Shown here one piece after another: positions 14,837-24,608 of a stretch of 43,703 bases of DNA. The number at the start of each line of letters is the position of its first letter. Position 1 is the stretch's first letter. Origin of the DNA: Tannerellaceae bacterium (GTDB taxonomy: Bacteria; Bacteroidota; Bacteroidia; Bacteroidales; Tannerellaceae); assembly GCA_031270665.1 (NCBI GenBank), contig JAISXD010000008.1:1-43703 (forward strand), read 5' to 3'. Position numbers and translations under genes: made by a program. The notes beneath the pieces are model-generated. The model did not search any database and was not told the DNA's origin. It saw nothing but the letters and a program-made list of their open reading frames with translations.

Positions 14837-17800
14837 TTAGAATGTTACCTTTAAGTTAATACCGTAACTACGGGTGGCCGGCAAACCGAAAGTATCGAAG
14901 CCCTGCCAGGCATTGTGGGTAGAGACAGACATTTCCGGGTCATGGGGAGAATCCTTGTAGAGGAAGAACAGGTTACGTGCGATTAACGAAACGCTCAGGT
15001 TCTTTGAAGGGGCAATCAGGTTGCGGAATGTATAGCCTAAGGAAAGCTCTCTTAAACGGAAGTTGGTAGACGAGTACACATATTCGCTTCCTGCCTTGTC
15101 TTTGCCGGCTGTTGATTCATAGAAAGTCTGCGCGTCAATCTTCTTTCCGTTCCCTATATCCACGCCTCCGTTATCGCGTGCATCGCCCGTTGCTTGTGAA
15201 ACGCCGTAAGCGTCCAGGTAGCTTTGGGTCATACCGATTGTATTTCCGCCAATCTTTCCATCGAACAGCAAATAAAAGGAGAAGTCGTTGTAGGTTATCG
15301 TATTTCCCCAGCCCAGTTGCCATTTTGAATTTACGTTGCCTAAGTGCACGTTGTTGCTTTCGCTCAGTTTGGGGTTTCCGTCTTCATTTAATACAATCAC
15401 GCCGTTGTCGTCTCTTTCAAGGGCGCGGCCGTATACATCGCCAAATGAACCTCCTTCTTTTAACATGAAGCGATAACCGGCTCCCGAGCCTAATTCTACG
15501 CCGTCAGCCAAACGGTCGTCTAATTTCTTCACTTTATTGTCGTTGTAAGAGATATTGAAATCCGTTTTCCAGCTCCATTCGTTGTTGATGTCGAAACGGT
15601 AGTTGGCCGAGGCTTCAAAACCTGTATTCTGGATATCTCCCGCATTGATATAATAGCTTTCATACCCGCTGGCCAAAGGAGAAGAGATTACGAAATACTG
15701 GTTTTTGTTATTGGTCTTATAATAGGTAAAGTCTGCGTTGAAACGATTGTCAAACATCGTCAAATCAAAACCAAACTCCATTGAGTGCATCTTTTCCGGT
15801 TTCATTTCCGTAAATGGTGCTTTGGTATTGGGTTCCAGAGAGCCGAGATTAATACCGTCCATCGGGTGGGTGATATAAGCCGGAACATCGTTACCCACGA
15901 TACTGTACGAACCGCGGACTTTTAACAGGTTAACCAAATCCCCCATGGGAACCATCTCGTTCAGCAAAGCGGTAAGACCTGCCGAAGGATAGAAATAAGA
16001 GATATTATTGGTAAAAGCCAGTGCCGACGACCAGTCGTTACGCCCCGTTATGTCTACGTAAATCATATTGTTGAAACCAAACTGTGCGGTTCCGAACACG
16101 GAGTTCAGGCGTTTCCTCGGGCTTTCGATACGTGCACTCCCGTTCCCTTTGATATTTTCGGGAACGAAGAAATTGGGCTGGTCTAAGCCTAATTTGTCGC
16201 TGTCGATGTTTGTGCGTTGCGTTTTCGTATCCATAAAGCTGCTTCCCACCGAAGCGTTGACTTCCCATATTTCTTCAAACGTTTTACTGAAGTTCAGCAT
16301 CACATCGCCATAGAATTGTTTCGGGTCGAATGTTTCAACTTTGTAACGTCCATTACCGCCCGGCGCCCACATTTCTGTGGTGGTGGCATACCATTTACGT
16401 TCGAATTTATCCTTTGCATTATCAATGCTCAAACGGCCCTGGATATTCAGGTAGTCCGTAATTTTCAGGTTAGCTGTAGCAGACGCCATGATGCGGTCGC
16501 GCTTTTCTGTTGACCTATTACGGTACAATACCCAGTAAGGATTCGACGTAAAGTCGTTCAATGAAGTATACCAGTTTTGAGCATTTAAGTTACGCCCGCC
16601 GTCAAACACTTCAAAATTGTTCTTATAATTATTGAAGTCGCCGTTTGCCGGGAATGTATATATACCCGTCAACGGGTTCATATAGGTACCTCCATGAGGG
16701 CGGTTGCTTGCCTTTTGCGTAATATAAGAAAGAGAAGCGTCAACCGTCAGCCTGTCTCCAAACAACTTGAATGATTGGCGTGCCGTCATGTTATGGCGTT
16801 GAAAATCATTCGTCGGCATAATACCCAGTGAGCTTGTATTGGCATACGATAAGAAGCTTTGCGCTCTTTCCGTTCCCCCGTTGATTGTAACGGCGTTAAT
16901 ATACGTAGACCCCGTACGGAAGAAGTCTTTCATACGGTTTTTACCGGGAGCGTCTCCGGAGATTTTATCGCCCCAACTCTTTTCACTCAACTGGTTTCCT
17001 GTCTTGATAGCGCCGTACGTACTTTGCAATTCCGGTGCGCTTAAAAGCGTTTCCATTGTAATGTTAGACGAAAAGTCTACGCGTGCGCTCCCTTCGCGTC
17101 CCTTCTTTGTAGTAACCATAATAACGCCGTTTGCCGCCATACTGCCATACAAAGCCGCCGCCGAAGCGCCCTTTAATACGTTCATGCTTGCAATGTCGTC
17201 CGGGTTAAGGTTAGACAGGGCGTCGCCCCCGTCGCGTCCTTCATATTCGCCTTCCAATTGGGATGTTTTCGGGTTATTCATCGGAACGCCGTCTATTACA
17301 ATAAGCGGCTGGTTGTTTCCCCAGGCCGATTTGTTACCGCGAAGCAAAATCTTCGACGACCCTCCGGCGCCGGTTGCATTCGGCGTAATGACCAAACCTG
17401 CCGCTTTGCCTTGCAGCGAATTAATCATATTGGCGTCTTTTGCCTTTGTCAGTTCATTCCCCCCCAGTTGCTGGGTGGCATACGTTAAACTTTTAGCTTT
17501 TCGCTCAATACCCATGGCGGTAACCACTACTTCGTTGATTTTCTGCGAATCGGCAAACATATTCACATTAATCACCGTACGGCTGCCTACCGTTTCTTCT
17601 ACGGTAGACATTCCCAGATAAGAGAATTGCAATATATCATCGTCGTTCACCTCCAATGTATAATTCCCATCCAGATCTGTCACCGTTCCGTTTGTTGTCC
17701 CTCTGACAACAACATTCGCTCCAATCAGTGGCATATTGACATCTTTGTCCATGACAACTCCACTAACTTTCTTTTGCGCCCATAAAACGCCCGTACATGT

Positions 17801-17842
17801 TCCGATACAGAATAGTACGAATAAGGTTAAGTACCTTCTCAT
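14837..17842 (-). CDS. SusC/RagA-family TonB-linked outer-membrane channel
   Basis: The 1001-residue protein begins with a Sec signal (MRRYLTLFVLFCIGTCTGVLWAQ). A carboxypeptidase-like CNA/CarD domain follows (KKVSGVVMDKDVNMPLIGANVVVRGT...), then a TonB-box-like stretch near NEVVVTAMG. The plug has GLVITPNATGAGGSSKILLRGN and the beta-barrel ends in YGINLKVTF. It imports a ligand caught by the SusD partner using TonB/ExbB energy. There is no N-terminal extension of the FecR-interacting type. Only about 330 bp of upstream DNA separates it from dgt, and no ECF sigma/anti-sigma pair is nearby, so regulation is not apparent. Confidence 0.93.
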   Translation of the reverse strand: MRRYLTLFVLFCIGTCTGVLWAQKKVSGVVMDKDVNMPLIGANVVVRGTTNGTVTDLDGNYTLEVNDDDILQFSYLGMSTVEETVGSRTVINVNMFADSQKINEVVVTAMGIERKAKSLTYATQQLGGNELTKAKDANMINSLQGKAAGLVITPNATGAGGSSKILLRGNKSAWGNNQPLIVIDGVPMNNPKTSQLEGEYEGRDGGDALSNLNPDDIASMNVLKGASAAALYGSMAANGVIMVTTKKGREGSARVDFSSNITMETLLSAPELQSTYGAIKTGNQLSEKSWGDKISGDAPGKNRMKDFFRTGSTYINAVTINGGTERAQSFLSYANTSSLGIMPTNDFQRHNMTARQSFKLFGDRLTVDASLSYITQKASNRPHGGTYMNPLTGIYTFPANGDFNNYKNNFEVFDGGRNLNAQNWYTSLNDFTSNPYWVLYRNRSTEKRDRIMASATANLKITDYLNIQGRLSIDNAKDKFERKWYATTTEMWAPGGNGRYKVETFDPKQFYGDVMLNFSKTFEEIWEVNASVGSSFMDTKTQRTNIDSDKLGLDQPNFFVPENIKGNGSARIESPRKRLNSVFGTAQFGFNNMIYVDITGRNDWSSALAFTNNISYFYPSAGLTALLNEMVPMGDLVNLLKVRGSYSIVGNDVPAYITHPMDGINLGSLEPNTKAPFTEMKPEKMHSMEFGFDLTMFDNRFNADFTYYKTNNKNQYFVISSPLASGYESYYINAGDIQNTGFEASANYRFDINNEWSWKTDFNISYNDNKVKKLDDRLADGVELGSGAGYRFMLKEGGSFGDVYGRALERDDNGVIVLNEDGNPKLSESNNVHLGNVNSKWQLGWGNTITYNDFSFYLLFDGKIGGNTIGMTQSYLDAYGVSQATGDARDNGGVDIGNGKKIDAQTFYESTAGKDKAGSEYVYSSTNFRLRELSLGYTFRNLIAPSKNLSVSLIARNLFFLYKDSPHDPEMSVSTHNAWQGFDTFGLPATRSYGINLKVTF

Positions 17843-18172
17843 AAAATTAGTAATTTAAGTAAATAAAATAATTAGATTCATAGATGTATATCCAGATTTA
17901 CTTATTAGTGAAATAAGTATAAGTATTGCAATTATATAGTATTAATAAAATTCTCCTGTTACAATTAATTTATGCCGCGAATATATAGATAAAAAATCAT
18001 TCCAAGGATATTGTTTTGACAAAAAAACAGATTTGGTCTTTAATTTTAACATATGGAGGTTTACGTGTACGGATTACATAACGTTCTATACAGCGGGTAA
18101 TTCCTTATCCGGACAACGGAATATGTGTATGCATTCGTAATGATAATAATTCTTATCTTTGCGAGTAAATAG
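17843..18172. other. Divergent intergenic region between susC and dgt
   Basis: No gene is seen. On the minus strand TATATTCG (17985-17978) is one base off the -7 consensus and could start the susC/susD transcript, with a leader of about 130 nt. On the plus strand the dgt -7 box lies at 18154. The middle (18000-18120) has no structure I can support. Confidence 0.4.
18154..18161 (+). promoter_or_regulatory. Promoter -7 box of dgt
   Basis: TATCTTTG matches TAnnTTTG exactly, 11 bp before the ATG at 18173. This implies a very short leader, or a start at the second methionine (M4). Confidence 0.55.
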
Positions 18173-19507
18173 ATGGGTTTTATGGATTGGACACGGTTAC
18201 TTTCAGGGAAACGTTTGGGAATGGAGGAATATAGTGAGCGGAAGCATCGGCGTACCGATTTCCAGCGGGATTACGACCGGTTGATTTTTTCATCGCCTTT
18301 CCGGCGGTTACAGAACAAGACGCAGGTGTTTCCGTTGCCCGGCAGTATTTTTGTGCATAACCGGCTCACGCATAGCCTGGAGGTGTCTTGCGTAGGGCGT
18401 TCGTTGGGCAATAATGTAGCGAAGAGCCTTATGGCAAAATATCCGGGCGAAAACGTTTACTTTCCCGAGATTGGTTCGATTGTATCGGCGGCCTGCCTGG
18501 CGCATGATATGGGGAATCCGCCTTTCGGACATTCCGGCGAACGGGCTATATCGGCTTATTTCTCCGAAGGTAACGGGAAGCTGTTGGAAAGTAAGGTGCG
18601 TGAGGAAGGCGGGCGTTGGGAGGATTTCATACACTTTGAAGGGAATGCCAATGCGATGCGTTTGCTTACGCATCAGTTTGTAGGGAGAAGAAAAGGCGGG
18701 TTTGCGCTTACTTATTGCACGCTGGCCTCTGTCGTAAAATACCCTTATCCGTCGGTAGCGTTGGAAAAGAACGGCAAATTCGGGTTTTTCCAGTCGGAAG
18801 AAAAAACATACCGCCAGATAGCGGCAGAGCTGGATATCCCTGCCCATGAAGCTGAGGCGCCCTGCTACATCCGCTATCCCCTCGTTTATTTAGTGGAAGC
18901 GGCAGACGACATCTGTTACCAGATAATGGATATAGAAGACGCCCATAAGCTCCGTATAGTAACAGATGAAGAAACGATAGGGCTTTTGCTTAATTTTTTT
19001 GAAGGCGACAGGCTGAAGCATGTAACGGAGGTGATGCGTACGGTAGACGATTTCAACGAACGGGTGGCTTACCTGCGTTCGGGCGTTATTGGTTTGCTGG
19101 TGGATGAATGTTCGCGCGTGTTCCTCAAAAATGAAGAGCGTATCCTTGCGGGCGCCTTTACCGGCACGTTGATGAAGGAAATCGGCGAACCGCTCCGGAA
19201 GGCCTATGCCGCCTGTTCGGAGGTAGCCTATACCAAAATATATAAGGCGAAGGAAGTGTTGGATGTCGAGCTGGCCGGTTATCATATATTCAGCTATTTA
19301 ATTAACAGCCTGACGGAGGCTGTTATCCATCCCGGAAGCGCTTACAGTAAATTACTGTTGCAGCGTATCCCGGAGCAATACGACACGAAGGCCCCTTCCA
19401 CCTATGGGAAGATACAATGTGTTTTAGATTATATTTCGGGCATGACGGACGTTTATGCACTGGATTTATACCGGAAGATTACCGGTATGAGCCTGCCCGA
19501 CGTATGA
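18173..19507 (+). CDS. dgt: dGTP triphosphohydrolase-like protein
   Basis: The 444-residue HD-domain enzyme hydrolyses dNTPs, usually dGTP, to the nucleoside and triphosphate. Visible features are HRRTDFQRDYDRLIFSSPFRRLQNKTQVFPL, the metal-binding NRLTHSLEVSCVGRSLG and LAHDMGNPPFGHSGERAI (HD), and a later EAADDICYQIMDIEDAHKL. These are the landmarks of the dGTPase family. A start at ATG 18173 or 18182 is possible. The next gene, rsgA, converges with a 4-bp gap. Confidence 0.92.
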   Translation: MGFMDWTRLLSGKRLGMEEYSERKHRRTDFQRDYDRLIFSSPFRRLQNKTQVFPLPGSIFVHNRLTHSLEVSCVGRSLGNNVAKSLMAKYPGENVYFPEIGSIVSAACLAHDMGNPPFGHSGERAISAYFSEGNGKLLESKVREEGGRWEDFIHFEGNANAMRLLTHQFVGRRKGGFALTYCTLASVVKYPYPSVALEKNGKFGFFQSEEKTYRQIAAELDIPAHEAEAPCYIRYPLVYLVEAADDICYQIMDIEDAHKLRIVTDEETIGLLLNFFEGDRLKHVTEVMRTVDDFNERVAYLRSGVIGLLVDECSRVFLKNEERILAGAFTGTLMKEIGEPLRKAYAACSEVAYTKIYKAKEVLDVELAGYHIFSYLINSLTEAVIHPGSAYSKLLLQRIPEQYDTKAPSTYGKIQCVLDYISGMTDVYALDLYRKITGMSLPDV

Positions 19508-19511
19508 TGCA

Positions 19512-20444
19512 TCAATATTCTTCGCGGTATTTCTTTTCGTCTTTGTCTTTCAGGATGCTGAGGTAACTTTTATAGCGCGACAGGCTTATGCTTTGTTCAT
19601 CCAGCGCTTTCAGTACGGCGCAGCCGGGTTCGTGGCGATGCGTGCAATTCCCGAATTTACAACCGGCTGCACAGGCAAATATTTCGGGGAAATAGTGGGA
19701 AATCTCGGCCTCTTCCATTTCTATCGTACCAAAGCCTTTGATTCCGGGCGTATCGATCAGGTAACCGCCGCCGGGCAGCGGTATCATTTCGGAGAAGGCG
19801 GTGGTGTGCATTCCTTTGTTGTGATACTCGGAAATATGGCCGGTCTTCAGATGGGCGCCGGGCGCCAGCTGGTTGATGATGGTAGACTTCCCTACGCCCG
19901 AATGCCCGGACAGCAGGGTGACTTTATCTTTCAGCTCCTCCCTTAAGCCGTCCATCCCTTCTCCGCGCTTGGCGCTTAGCATGGAACAGGGGTAGCCGAT
20001 GCCTGTATACAGACCTGCCAGTCTTTCCATCTCTTCTTTTTCTGCGCCCAGGAAGCGGTCCGTTTTATTAAAAACCATTTTTACGGGTACATTGTATGCT
20101 TCGGCTGTTGCCAGGAAGCGGTCGATGAATATCGTTGTCGTAACCGGGTAATTTACGGTTACGATCAGCATCGCCTGGTCTAAATTCGCCGCAATGATGT
20201 GGGATTGCCTGGAAAGGTTGGAGGCTTTCCGTATGATGTAGTTTTTCCTGTTTGCTATTTCCGCTATGAAGGCCGTACCTTCCCTGTTGATTTCGATGCT
20301 AACCCTGTCTCCTATGGCTACAGGGTTGGTGCTGCGTATGTCGCGCAGGCGGAAATTGCCTTTTATTTTACATTCAACAGTACGCCCGTCTGCTGTCCGG
20401 ACAGTATACCAACTGCCTGTATTCTTAATCACTAAGCCCTTCAT
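19512..20444 (-). CDS. rsgA: Ribosome small-subunit GTPase RsgA
   Basis: The circularly permuted GTPase helps mature the 30S subunit. It has an N-terminal OB fold and the G motifs in permuted order: NKTD, then [12 protein letters not shown], then [11 protein letters not shown]-terminal zinc knuckle follows ([18 protein letters not shown]). The start at ATG 20444 gives 310 residues ([15 protein letters not shown]), matching the family; the frame is open further up to 20513, but that extra piece lies in a repeat-containing spacer. It follows frr on the same strand. Confidence 0.93.
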   Translation of the reverse strand: MKGLVIKNTGSWYTVRTADGRTVECKIKGNFRLRDIRSTNPVAIGDRVSIEINREGTAFIAEIANRKNYIIRKASNLSRQSHIIAANLDQAMLIVTVNYPVTTTIFIDRFLATAEAYNVPVKMVFNKTDRFLGAEKEEMERLAGLYTGIGYPCSMLSAKRGEGMDGLREELKDKVTLLSGHSGVGKSTIINQLAPGAHLKTGHISEYHNKGMHTTAFSEMIPLPGGGYLIDTPGIKGFGTIEMEEAEISHYFPEIFACAAGCKFGNCTHRHEPGCAVLKALDEQSISLSRYKSYLSILKDKDEKKYREEY

Positions 20445-20455
20445 GGAAGTTGAGG

Positions 20456-20514
20456 ATTGAGAATTGACAAGGGGAAAGGTGAATGAAGGCAACTTTCCGT
20501 ATTCAATTCTCAAT
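20456..20514. repeat. 12-bp inverted repeat between frr and rsgA
   Basis: ATTGAGAATTGA (20456-20467) and TCAATTCTCAAT (20503-20514) are perfect inverted copies 35 bp apart. It could form a hairpin in the frr-rsgA transcript. Confidence 0.7.
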
Positions 20515-20519
20515 TTAAT

Positions 20520-21080
20520 TTATACCGTCATTATTTCTTTTTCTTTTGCAGCGTAGAGTTCGTCTACCTGTTTGATGAATTTGTCATGTATTTTCTGCAC
20601 TTCGCCTTCTGCGTCTTTTTCCACATCTTCGGGCATGCCTTCTTTGATACTTTTTTTCAGTTGCTCGATGGCGTCGCGGCGGGCGTTGCGGACGCTTATT
20701 TTGGCATTCTCGGCTTCCTGTTTGGACTGCCTGGCCAGTGTGCGGCGACGTTCTTCGGTGAGGGGGGGGATTCCCAGGCGGATCAGTTCTCCGTTATTTT
20801 CGGGCGTAATGCCTACTTCGGAGTTCATAATCGCTTTTTCTATTTCTTTTATCAGGGGTTTCTCCCAGGGGGTGATAATAATTGTTTTGGCATCCGGGGT
20901 GCTAACTGTTGCTACGTTCGAAAGCGGAACCAGGCTTCCGTAGTAGGGGACTTTTACGCCATCCAGAATTTTCGGATTGGCTTTCCCGGCTCTGATATGC
21001 GATAGCTGATCGTCTAAATGATGGATCGCATCCGTCATTTTGCTTTCGACGGCTTTTACGAATTGTTTAGTATCTACCAT
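20520..21080 (-). CDS. frr: Ribosome recycling factor
   Basis: The 186-residue tRNA-mimic splits post-termination ribosomes with EF-G. Hallmarks are [40 protein letters not shown], then [14 protein letters not shown], then [19 protein letters not shown]...NARRDA. The length is normal. It sits upstream of rsgA on the same strand, and prfB lies elsewhere in the same block. Confidence 0.95.
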   Translation of the reverse strand: MVDTKQFVKAVESKMTDAIHHLDDQLSHIRAGKANPKILDGVKVPYYGSLVPLSNVATVSTPDAKTIIITPWEKPLIKEIEKAIMNSEVGITPENNGELIRLGIPPLTEERRRTLARQSKQEAENAKISVRNARRDAIEQLKKSIKEGMPEDVEKDAEGEVQKIHDKFIKQVDELYAAKEKEIMTV

Positions 21081-21169
21081 ATTATATTCATTTTAAGTGG
21101 CTGTTTTTATCGTTAACAAAATTAGTATTTTTTTTCGACTATACAAATAAATATAAAATACAAGAAGCT

Positions 21170-21177
21170 TATCTTTG
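21170..21177 (+). promoter_or_regulatory. Promoter -7 box of the AspT/YidE-type transporter
   Basis: TATCTTTG matches TAnnTTTG exactly, 26 bp before the ATG at 21204. Confidence 0.6.
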
Positions 21178-21203
21178 CGCCGGTTATCAGAAAACAAAGA
21201 AGG

Positions 21204-22871
21204 ATGGATTGGTTGCAGGAAGCTTTTTTTTCGCCTACCGCCTTGCAGGCCGTCATTATTATTTCGATGGTTTCGGCCCTTGGGCTGGCTATTGGCAGGA
21301 TACGGATATGGGGTGTTTCTTTAGGCATTACGTTTGTGTTTTTTGTGGGGATTGTGGCCGGGCATTACGGTATTACGGTGAATGGGGATATGCTTACGTT
21401 TGTTCAGAACTTCGGCCTTATCCTGTTTGTCTATACGCTGGGGCTGCAGGTGGGGCCCGGCTTTTTTTCTTCCTTTAAGAAGGAAGGGATTACGCTGAAC
21501 CTGCTGGCCGTGGGAGTGGTATTGCTGGGCTTGCTGCTGGTGTTGCTCCTGCGCCGGGCTACGGGCGTTTCGCTTGCCAACCTGATGGGGCTGCTCTCGG
21601 GGGCCGTTACCAATACGCCGGTCCTGGGGGCTGCCCAGCAGGCGTTGCTGCAGACAGATCCTTCCAACCTGCAAGGGACGGCCCGGATGGCGCTTGCCTG
21701 TGCGGTGGCCTACCCGATGGGGGTGGTGGGGGTGATCCTTGCCGTTGCGGCGATGCGGCGGTGGGGCGGAGCGGGCGGCGGCGGGACGAAAGAGCCGCAG
21801 GCGCCCAAACCTAACGTGGCGGAATTTCAGGTAATCAACCCGGCCGTTTTTAACCAAAGCATTAAAGACGTGATGCGTCTGACGGGCAAGCATTTTGTCA
21901 TCTCCCGTATCTGGCGCAACGGCAAAGTTACTATCCCCACCTCTGACGCCATACTCAAGGAGGGCGACCATCTGCTGGTTATCTCCGTCAGGAAGGACGT
22001 AGAGAGTATCCGCCTGCTTTTCGGGGAACAGGAAGATGTAGACTGGAACAGGGAAGACATAGACTGGAATACGATAGACAGCCATTTGATATCGCGCCGT
22101 ATCGTTGTAACGCAGCGCCGGCTGAACGGCGTGCGGCTGGGCTCGCTCCGGCTGCGCAACCTGTACGGTATCAATATCACGCGGGTGAACCGTGCCGGTT
22201 TTGATTTGCTGGCCTCGCCGGGGCTACGGCTTCAGATGGGCGACCGCCTGACGATTGTGGGCGAAGCGCCGGCTGTAAACAACGTGGGCCGGATACTGGG
22301 CGACGAGGTGAAGCGGCTTACGGCGCCTAACCTGTTTGCCATCTTTAGCGGCATTGTGCTGGGGGCGCTCCTGGGGAGTCTTCCCATCGCCCTTCCCGGC
22401 ATGTCTGCGCCTGTAAAGCTGGGGATTGCCGGCGGGCCTGTCGTCGTGGGCGTCTTGATGGGGACGTTCGGACCCCGCCTTAAAGTGACTACCTATACTA
22501 CGCAGAGCGCCAATCTGATGATGCGCCAGTTCGGTATCATTATTTACCTGGCCGGGCTGGGTATTTCGTCGGGGGCGCACTTTTTTGAGACGGTGTTCCA
22601 GCCGGAAGGGCTGGCGTGGATAGGGCTTGGTTTTCTTCTCACAATGGTGCCTGTCACGCTTGTGGGCTTTGTTGCCCGGGTGTTCTGCAAGGTAGATTAT
22701 GCCGCTTCGGCCGGTATGCTTTGCGGAAGCATGGCCAATCCGATGGCGCTTACTTACGCCAATACTACGGTGGAGGGCGATGAGCCTTCGGTGGCATACG
22801 CTACCGTTTACCCGCTGTCGATGTTCCTCAGGGTGATTACCGCCCAACTGATGATTTTACTCTTTGCCTGA
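21204..22871 (+). CDS. Putative transporter of the AspT/YidE (AAEx) family
   Basis: The 555-residue inner-membrane protein has two membrane halves, with the family duplication motif seen in AVTNTPVLGAAQQAL (first) and GMLCGSMANPMALTYAN (second). Between them are two RCK_C/TrkA_C-like cytoplasmic domains: NPAVFNQSIKDVMRLTGKHFVISRI...ILKEGDHLLVI, and RRLNGVRLGSLRLRNLYGINITRVNRAG...LQMGDRLTIVG. AspT exchanges aspartate for alanine; for the YidE/YbjL branch the substrate is unknown. The final 15 bp overlap the convergent methyltransferase gene. Confidence 0.9.
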   Translation: MDWLQEAFFSPTALQAVIIISMVSALGLAIGRIRIWGVSLGITFVFFVGIVAGHYGITVNGDMLTFVQNFGLILFVYTLGLQVGPGFFSSFKKEGITLNLLAVGVVLLGLLLVLLLRRATGVSLANLMGLLSGAVTNTPVLGAAQQALLQTDPSNLQGTARMALACAVAYPMGVVGVILAVAAMRRWGGAGGGGTKEPQAPKPNVAEFQVINPAVFNQSIKDVMRLTGKHFVISRIWRNGKVTIPTSDAILKEGDHLLVISVRKDVESIRLLFGEQEDVDWNREDIDWNTIDSHLISRRIVVTQRRLNGVRLGSLRLRNLYGINITRVNRAGFDLLASPGLRLQMGDRLTIVGEAPAVNNVGRILGDEVKRLTAPNLFAIFSGIVLGALLGSLPIALPGMSAPVKLGIAGGPVVVGVLMGTFGPRLKVTTYTTQSANLMMRQFGIIIYLAGLGISSGAHFFETVFQPEGLAWIGLGFLLTMVPVTLVGFVARVFCKVDYAASAGMLCGSMANPMALTYANTTVEGDEPSVAYATVYPLSMFLRVITAQLMILLFA

Positions 22872-24083
22872 GGGCCGGACGGGCGCCTTGCGGCATTTAA
22901 TCAGCGCTTTCCTTTCGCCCTGGAGGGTGGTGGCGAAGAGGTAGGTGTCTCCCCCGTCTTTTATGCCGGTCCGTTTGCGCAGTTCTTCTACGGAAAGAGG
23001 GAAGTTGCGGACGGTGATATTGGCCTGCGGAAGCGTCCTGGCCAGCGTTTTGCACAGGGCGTTATTGAACGGCAGGGTTTCTTCTGCGCAGAAGATCCGC
23101 CCGGGGAATGCGGCCACGGGGCGGTCCGACGTATACAGGTGGCTGTGGGGATGCAGTTTGCTTACGCCGAGGAGGGTAACGGATTTGAATGCGCCGGCTT
23201 TCAGCAGCGACACGTTCGGTTCGTACAGCCAGGCCTGCACCTGGTTTGCGTACGTTATTTCCAGTTGTTTTTCCGTCTCTAAGGTAAAGGTGAAGGTTTC
23301 TTCCTTCCCTTCCGCCGTATAATTAATGCAAGTCACCGGCAGGGGGGAGGCTGTCTCCGGGCGGGCTATCACGAAGACGATCTCTTTGCAGTCGTTCCTT
23401 ACCGACAGCACATGTACCTCGCAGACGCCCGGTAGCAGTTCCAGCGTTTGGCGGATATCGGCCATGGGCGAGAGCTTGGCTATTACCCTGGGGGCGCGTT
23501 CCGTGAGGGCGGGAAGCAGTCCGGGCAGGTCGGGCTCGCAATCGTGCAGGGCGAAGACCCGTTTGTTTCCTTCGCCCCGCCTTGCCGGGTCTATGTAGAA
23601 GACGTCGATACCGTCTGCCGCCGTTAAACGGTGGAGCAGGAGGGCGGCTTCTCCCTGCCATACCTCTATATTGCCGGCTCCCAGCGCCTGGAAATTATGG
23701 CGGGCCGCGCTGCAGTAACTGCCCTGCTTTTCTATGTAAATAACCTTGCGCGCTTTGCCTGAGAAAGCCAGGCTGTCTATGCCCAGACCGCCCGTGAGGT
23801 CGCACAGGCAGGCTGCGTGGCCAATCAGCCGCTGCTTGTAGCGGGCCGTTTGTTCCGAAGAGCACTGCTCGGCCGCTATGATGGAAGGAAACGCCAGCGC
23901 GTCGTTGGCAGCCCACGAGGGTAGCTTCTCCCTTATCTGCCGCCTGGCCACAAGCTGCTCCACGGCAAAGGGGACGTCTATCCCCGGGTAGCGGGAAGCG
24001 CCGAGTAATAACCGTTCGGGATTATCTCCGGCATGCTCCTTTATGAACTGCCTCATGGCAGGAGTTAATTTAGCGTGTAACAA
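22857..24083 (-). CDS. SAM-dependent methyltransferase with THUMP-like domain
   Basis: The 408-residue cytoplasmic protein carries a class I methyltransferase motif CDLTGGLGIDSLAFSGKARKVIYIEKQ (motif I and the acidic end of beta-2) and the catalytic-loop-like FYIDPARR. A C-terminal THUMP-like domain follows. It resembles the family often annotated as RsmD-like or THUMP-like methyltransferases in Bacteroidota. The target, probably RNA, is not established. The assumed start is TTG at 24083; ATG at 24056 (MRQFIKEH) is an alternative. The end overlaps the convergent transporter gene. Confidence 0.85.
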   Translation of the reverse strand: MLHAKLTPAMRQFIKEHAGDNPERLLLGASRYPGIDVPFAVEQLVARRQIREKLPSWAANDALAFPSIIAAEQCSSEQTARYKQRLIGHAACLCDLTGGLGIDSLAFSGKARKVIYIEKQGSYCSAARHNFQALGAGNIEVWQGEAALLLHRLTAADGIDVFYIDPARRGEGNKRVFALHDCEPDLPGLLPALTERAPRVIAKLSPMADIRQTLELLPGVCEVHVLSVRNDCKEIVFVIARPETASPLPVTCINYTAEGKEETFTFTLETEKQLEITYANQVQAWLYEPNVSLLKAGAFKSVTLLGVSKLHPHSHLYTSDRPVAAFPGRIFCAEETLPFNNALCKTLARTLPQANITVRNFPLSVEELRKRTGIKDGGDTYLFATTLQGERKALIKCRKAPVRPSGKE

Positions 24084-24150
24084 GTTGCGATGCTTTTTTC
24101 CGCGCGAATGTACGAATATTCTTCTTAAGGGGCGCTGCCGGAAGGCTGTA

Positions 24151-24360
24151 AATGCTGCGCAGAAACGGCCTCATGCTGCGCGGAAACGGCTCAATGCTGC
24201 GCAGAAATCGCCCGTTTCTGTGCGGAAATGCCTCGTTTCTGCACGGAAATCACCTGTTTCTGCGCGGAAATTGCTCGATGCTGTGCGGAAATCACCCGTT
24301 TCTGTGCGGAAATCGTTCGTTTCTGCGCAGAAATTGCCCGTTTCTGCGCGGAAATTCCGG
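24151..24360. repeat. 21-bp tandem repeat array, about ten units
   Basis: Units of the type GTTTCTGCGCGGAAATCGCCC recur every 21 bp, with landmarks at 24154, 24175, 24196 and 24217. Early units carry ATGCTG and later ones TTTCTG. Because 21 is a multiple of three, several frames stay open and read as a heptad such as ISAQKRA on the minus strand. No ribosome-binding site or conserved flanking frame supports a gene. Confidence 0.9.
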
Positions 24361-24608
24361 GTTTTGCTGCGGCTTTTGCTTGGCGTAATGTCTCTTTTGC
24401 CTGATGTATGGGCAAATTCACTTCGTATGGAAAGTCGTATCAACCAGACGGAACGCCCGTCAGGCACGATGGCGCCGGTTCCGGCCCTTTACTTGGCGGA
24501 GGGGCCTTTTGCTGCGAAACAGGCGGTCGTTTCCCATTTGGGTTATGCCGGAAGGTTGGGGGAGACGTTCGGGCTTGCGCTTCCTGCCGGGAGAGACTGC
24601 CCTGCCTG
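24361..24608. other. GC-rich spacer between repeat array and thiL
   Basis: A plus-strand frame is open through the array and across this spacer into thiL, but its sequence shows no domain and no start signal I can defend. I see no promoter or terminator. Confidence 0.4.

Noticed and set aside
16839-17621. 260-residue plus-strand frame opposite susC
   Set aside because: Shadow of the SusC plug region.
21321-22085. Long minus-strand frame opposite the AspT-type transporter
   Set aside because: Shadow of a GC-rich membrane-protein gene; the sequence is low-complexity and basic with no domain.
24191-24421. Minus-strand heptad-repeat protein in the same array
   Set aside because: It starts outside and ends inside the array with no start signal; better explained as non-coding tandem DNA.
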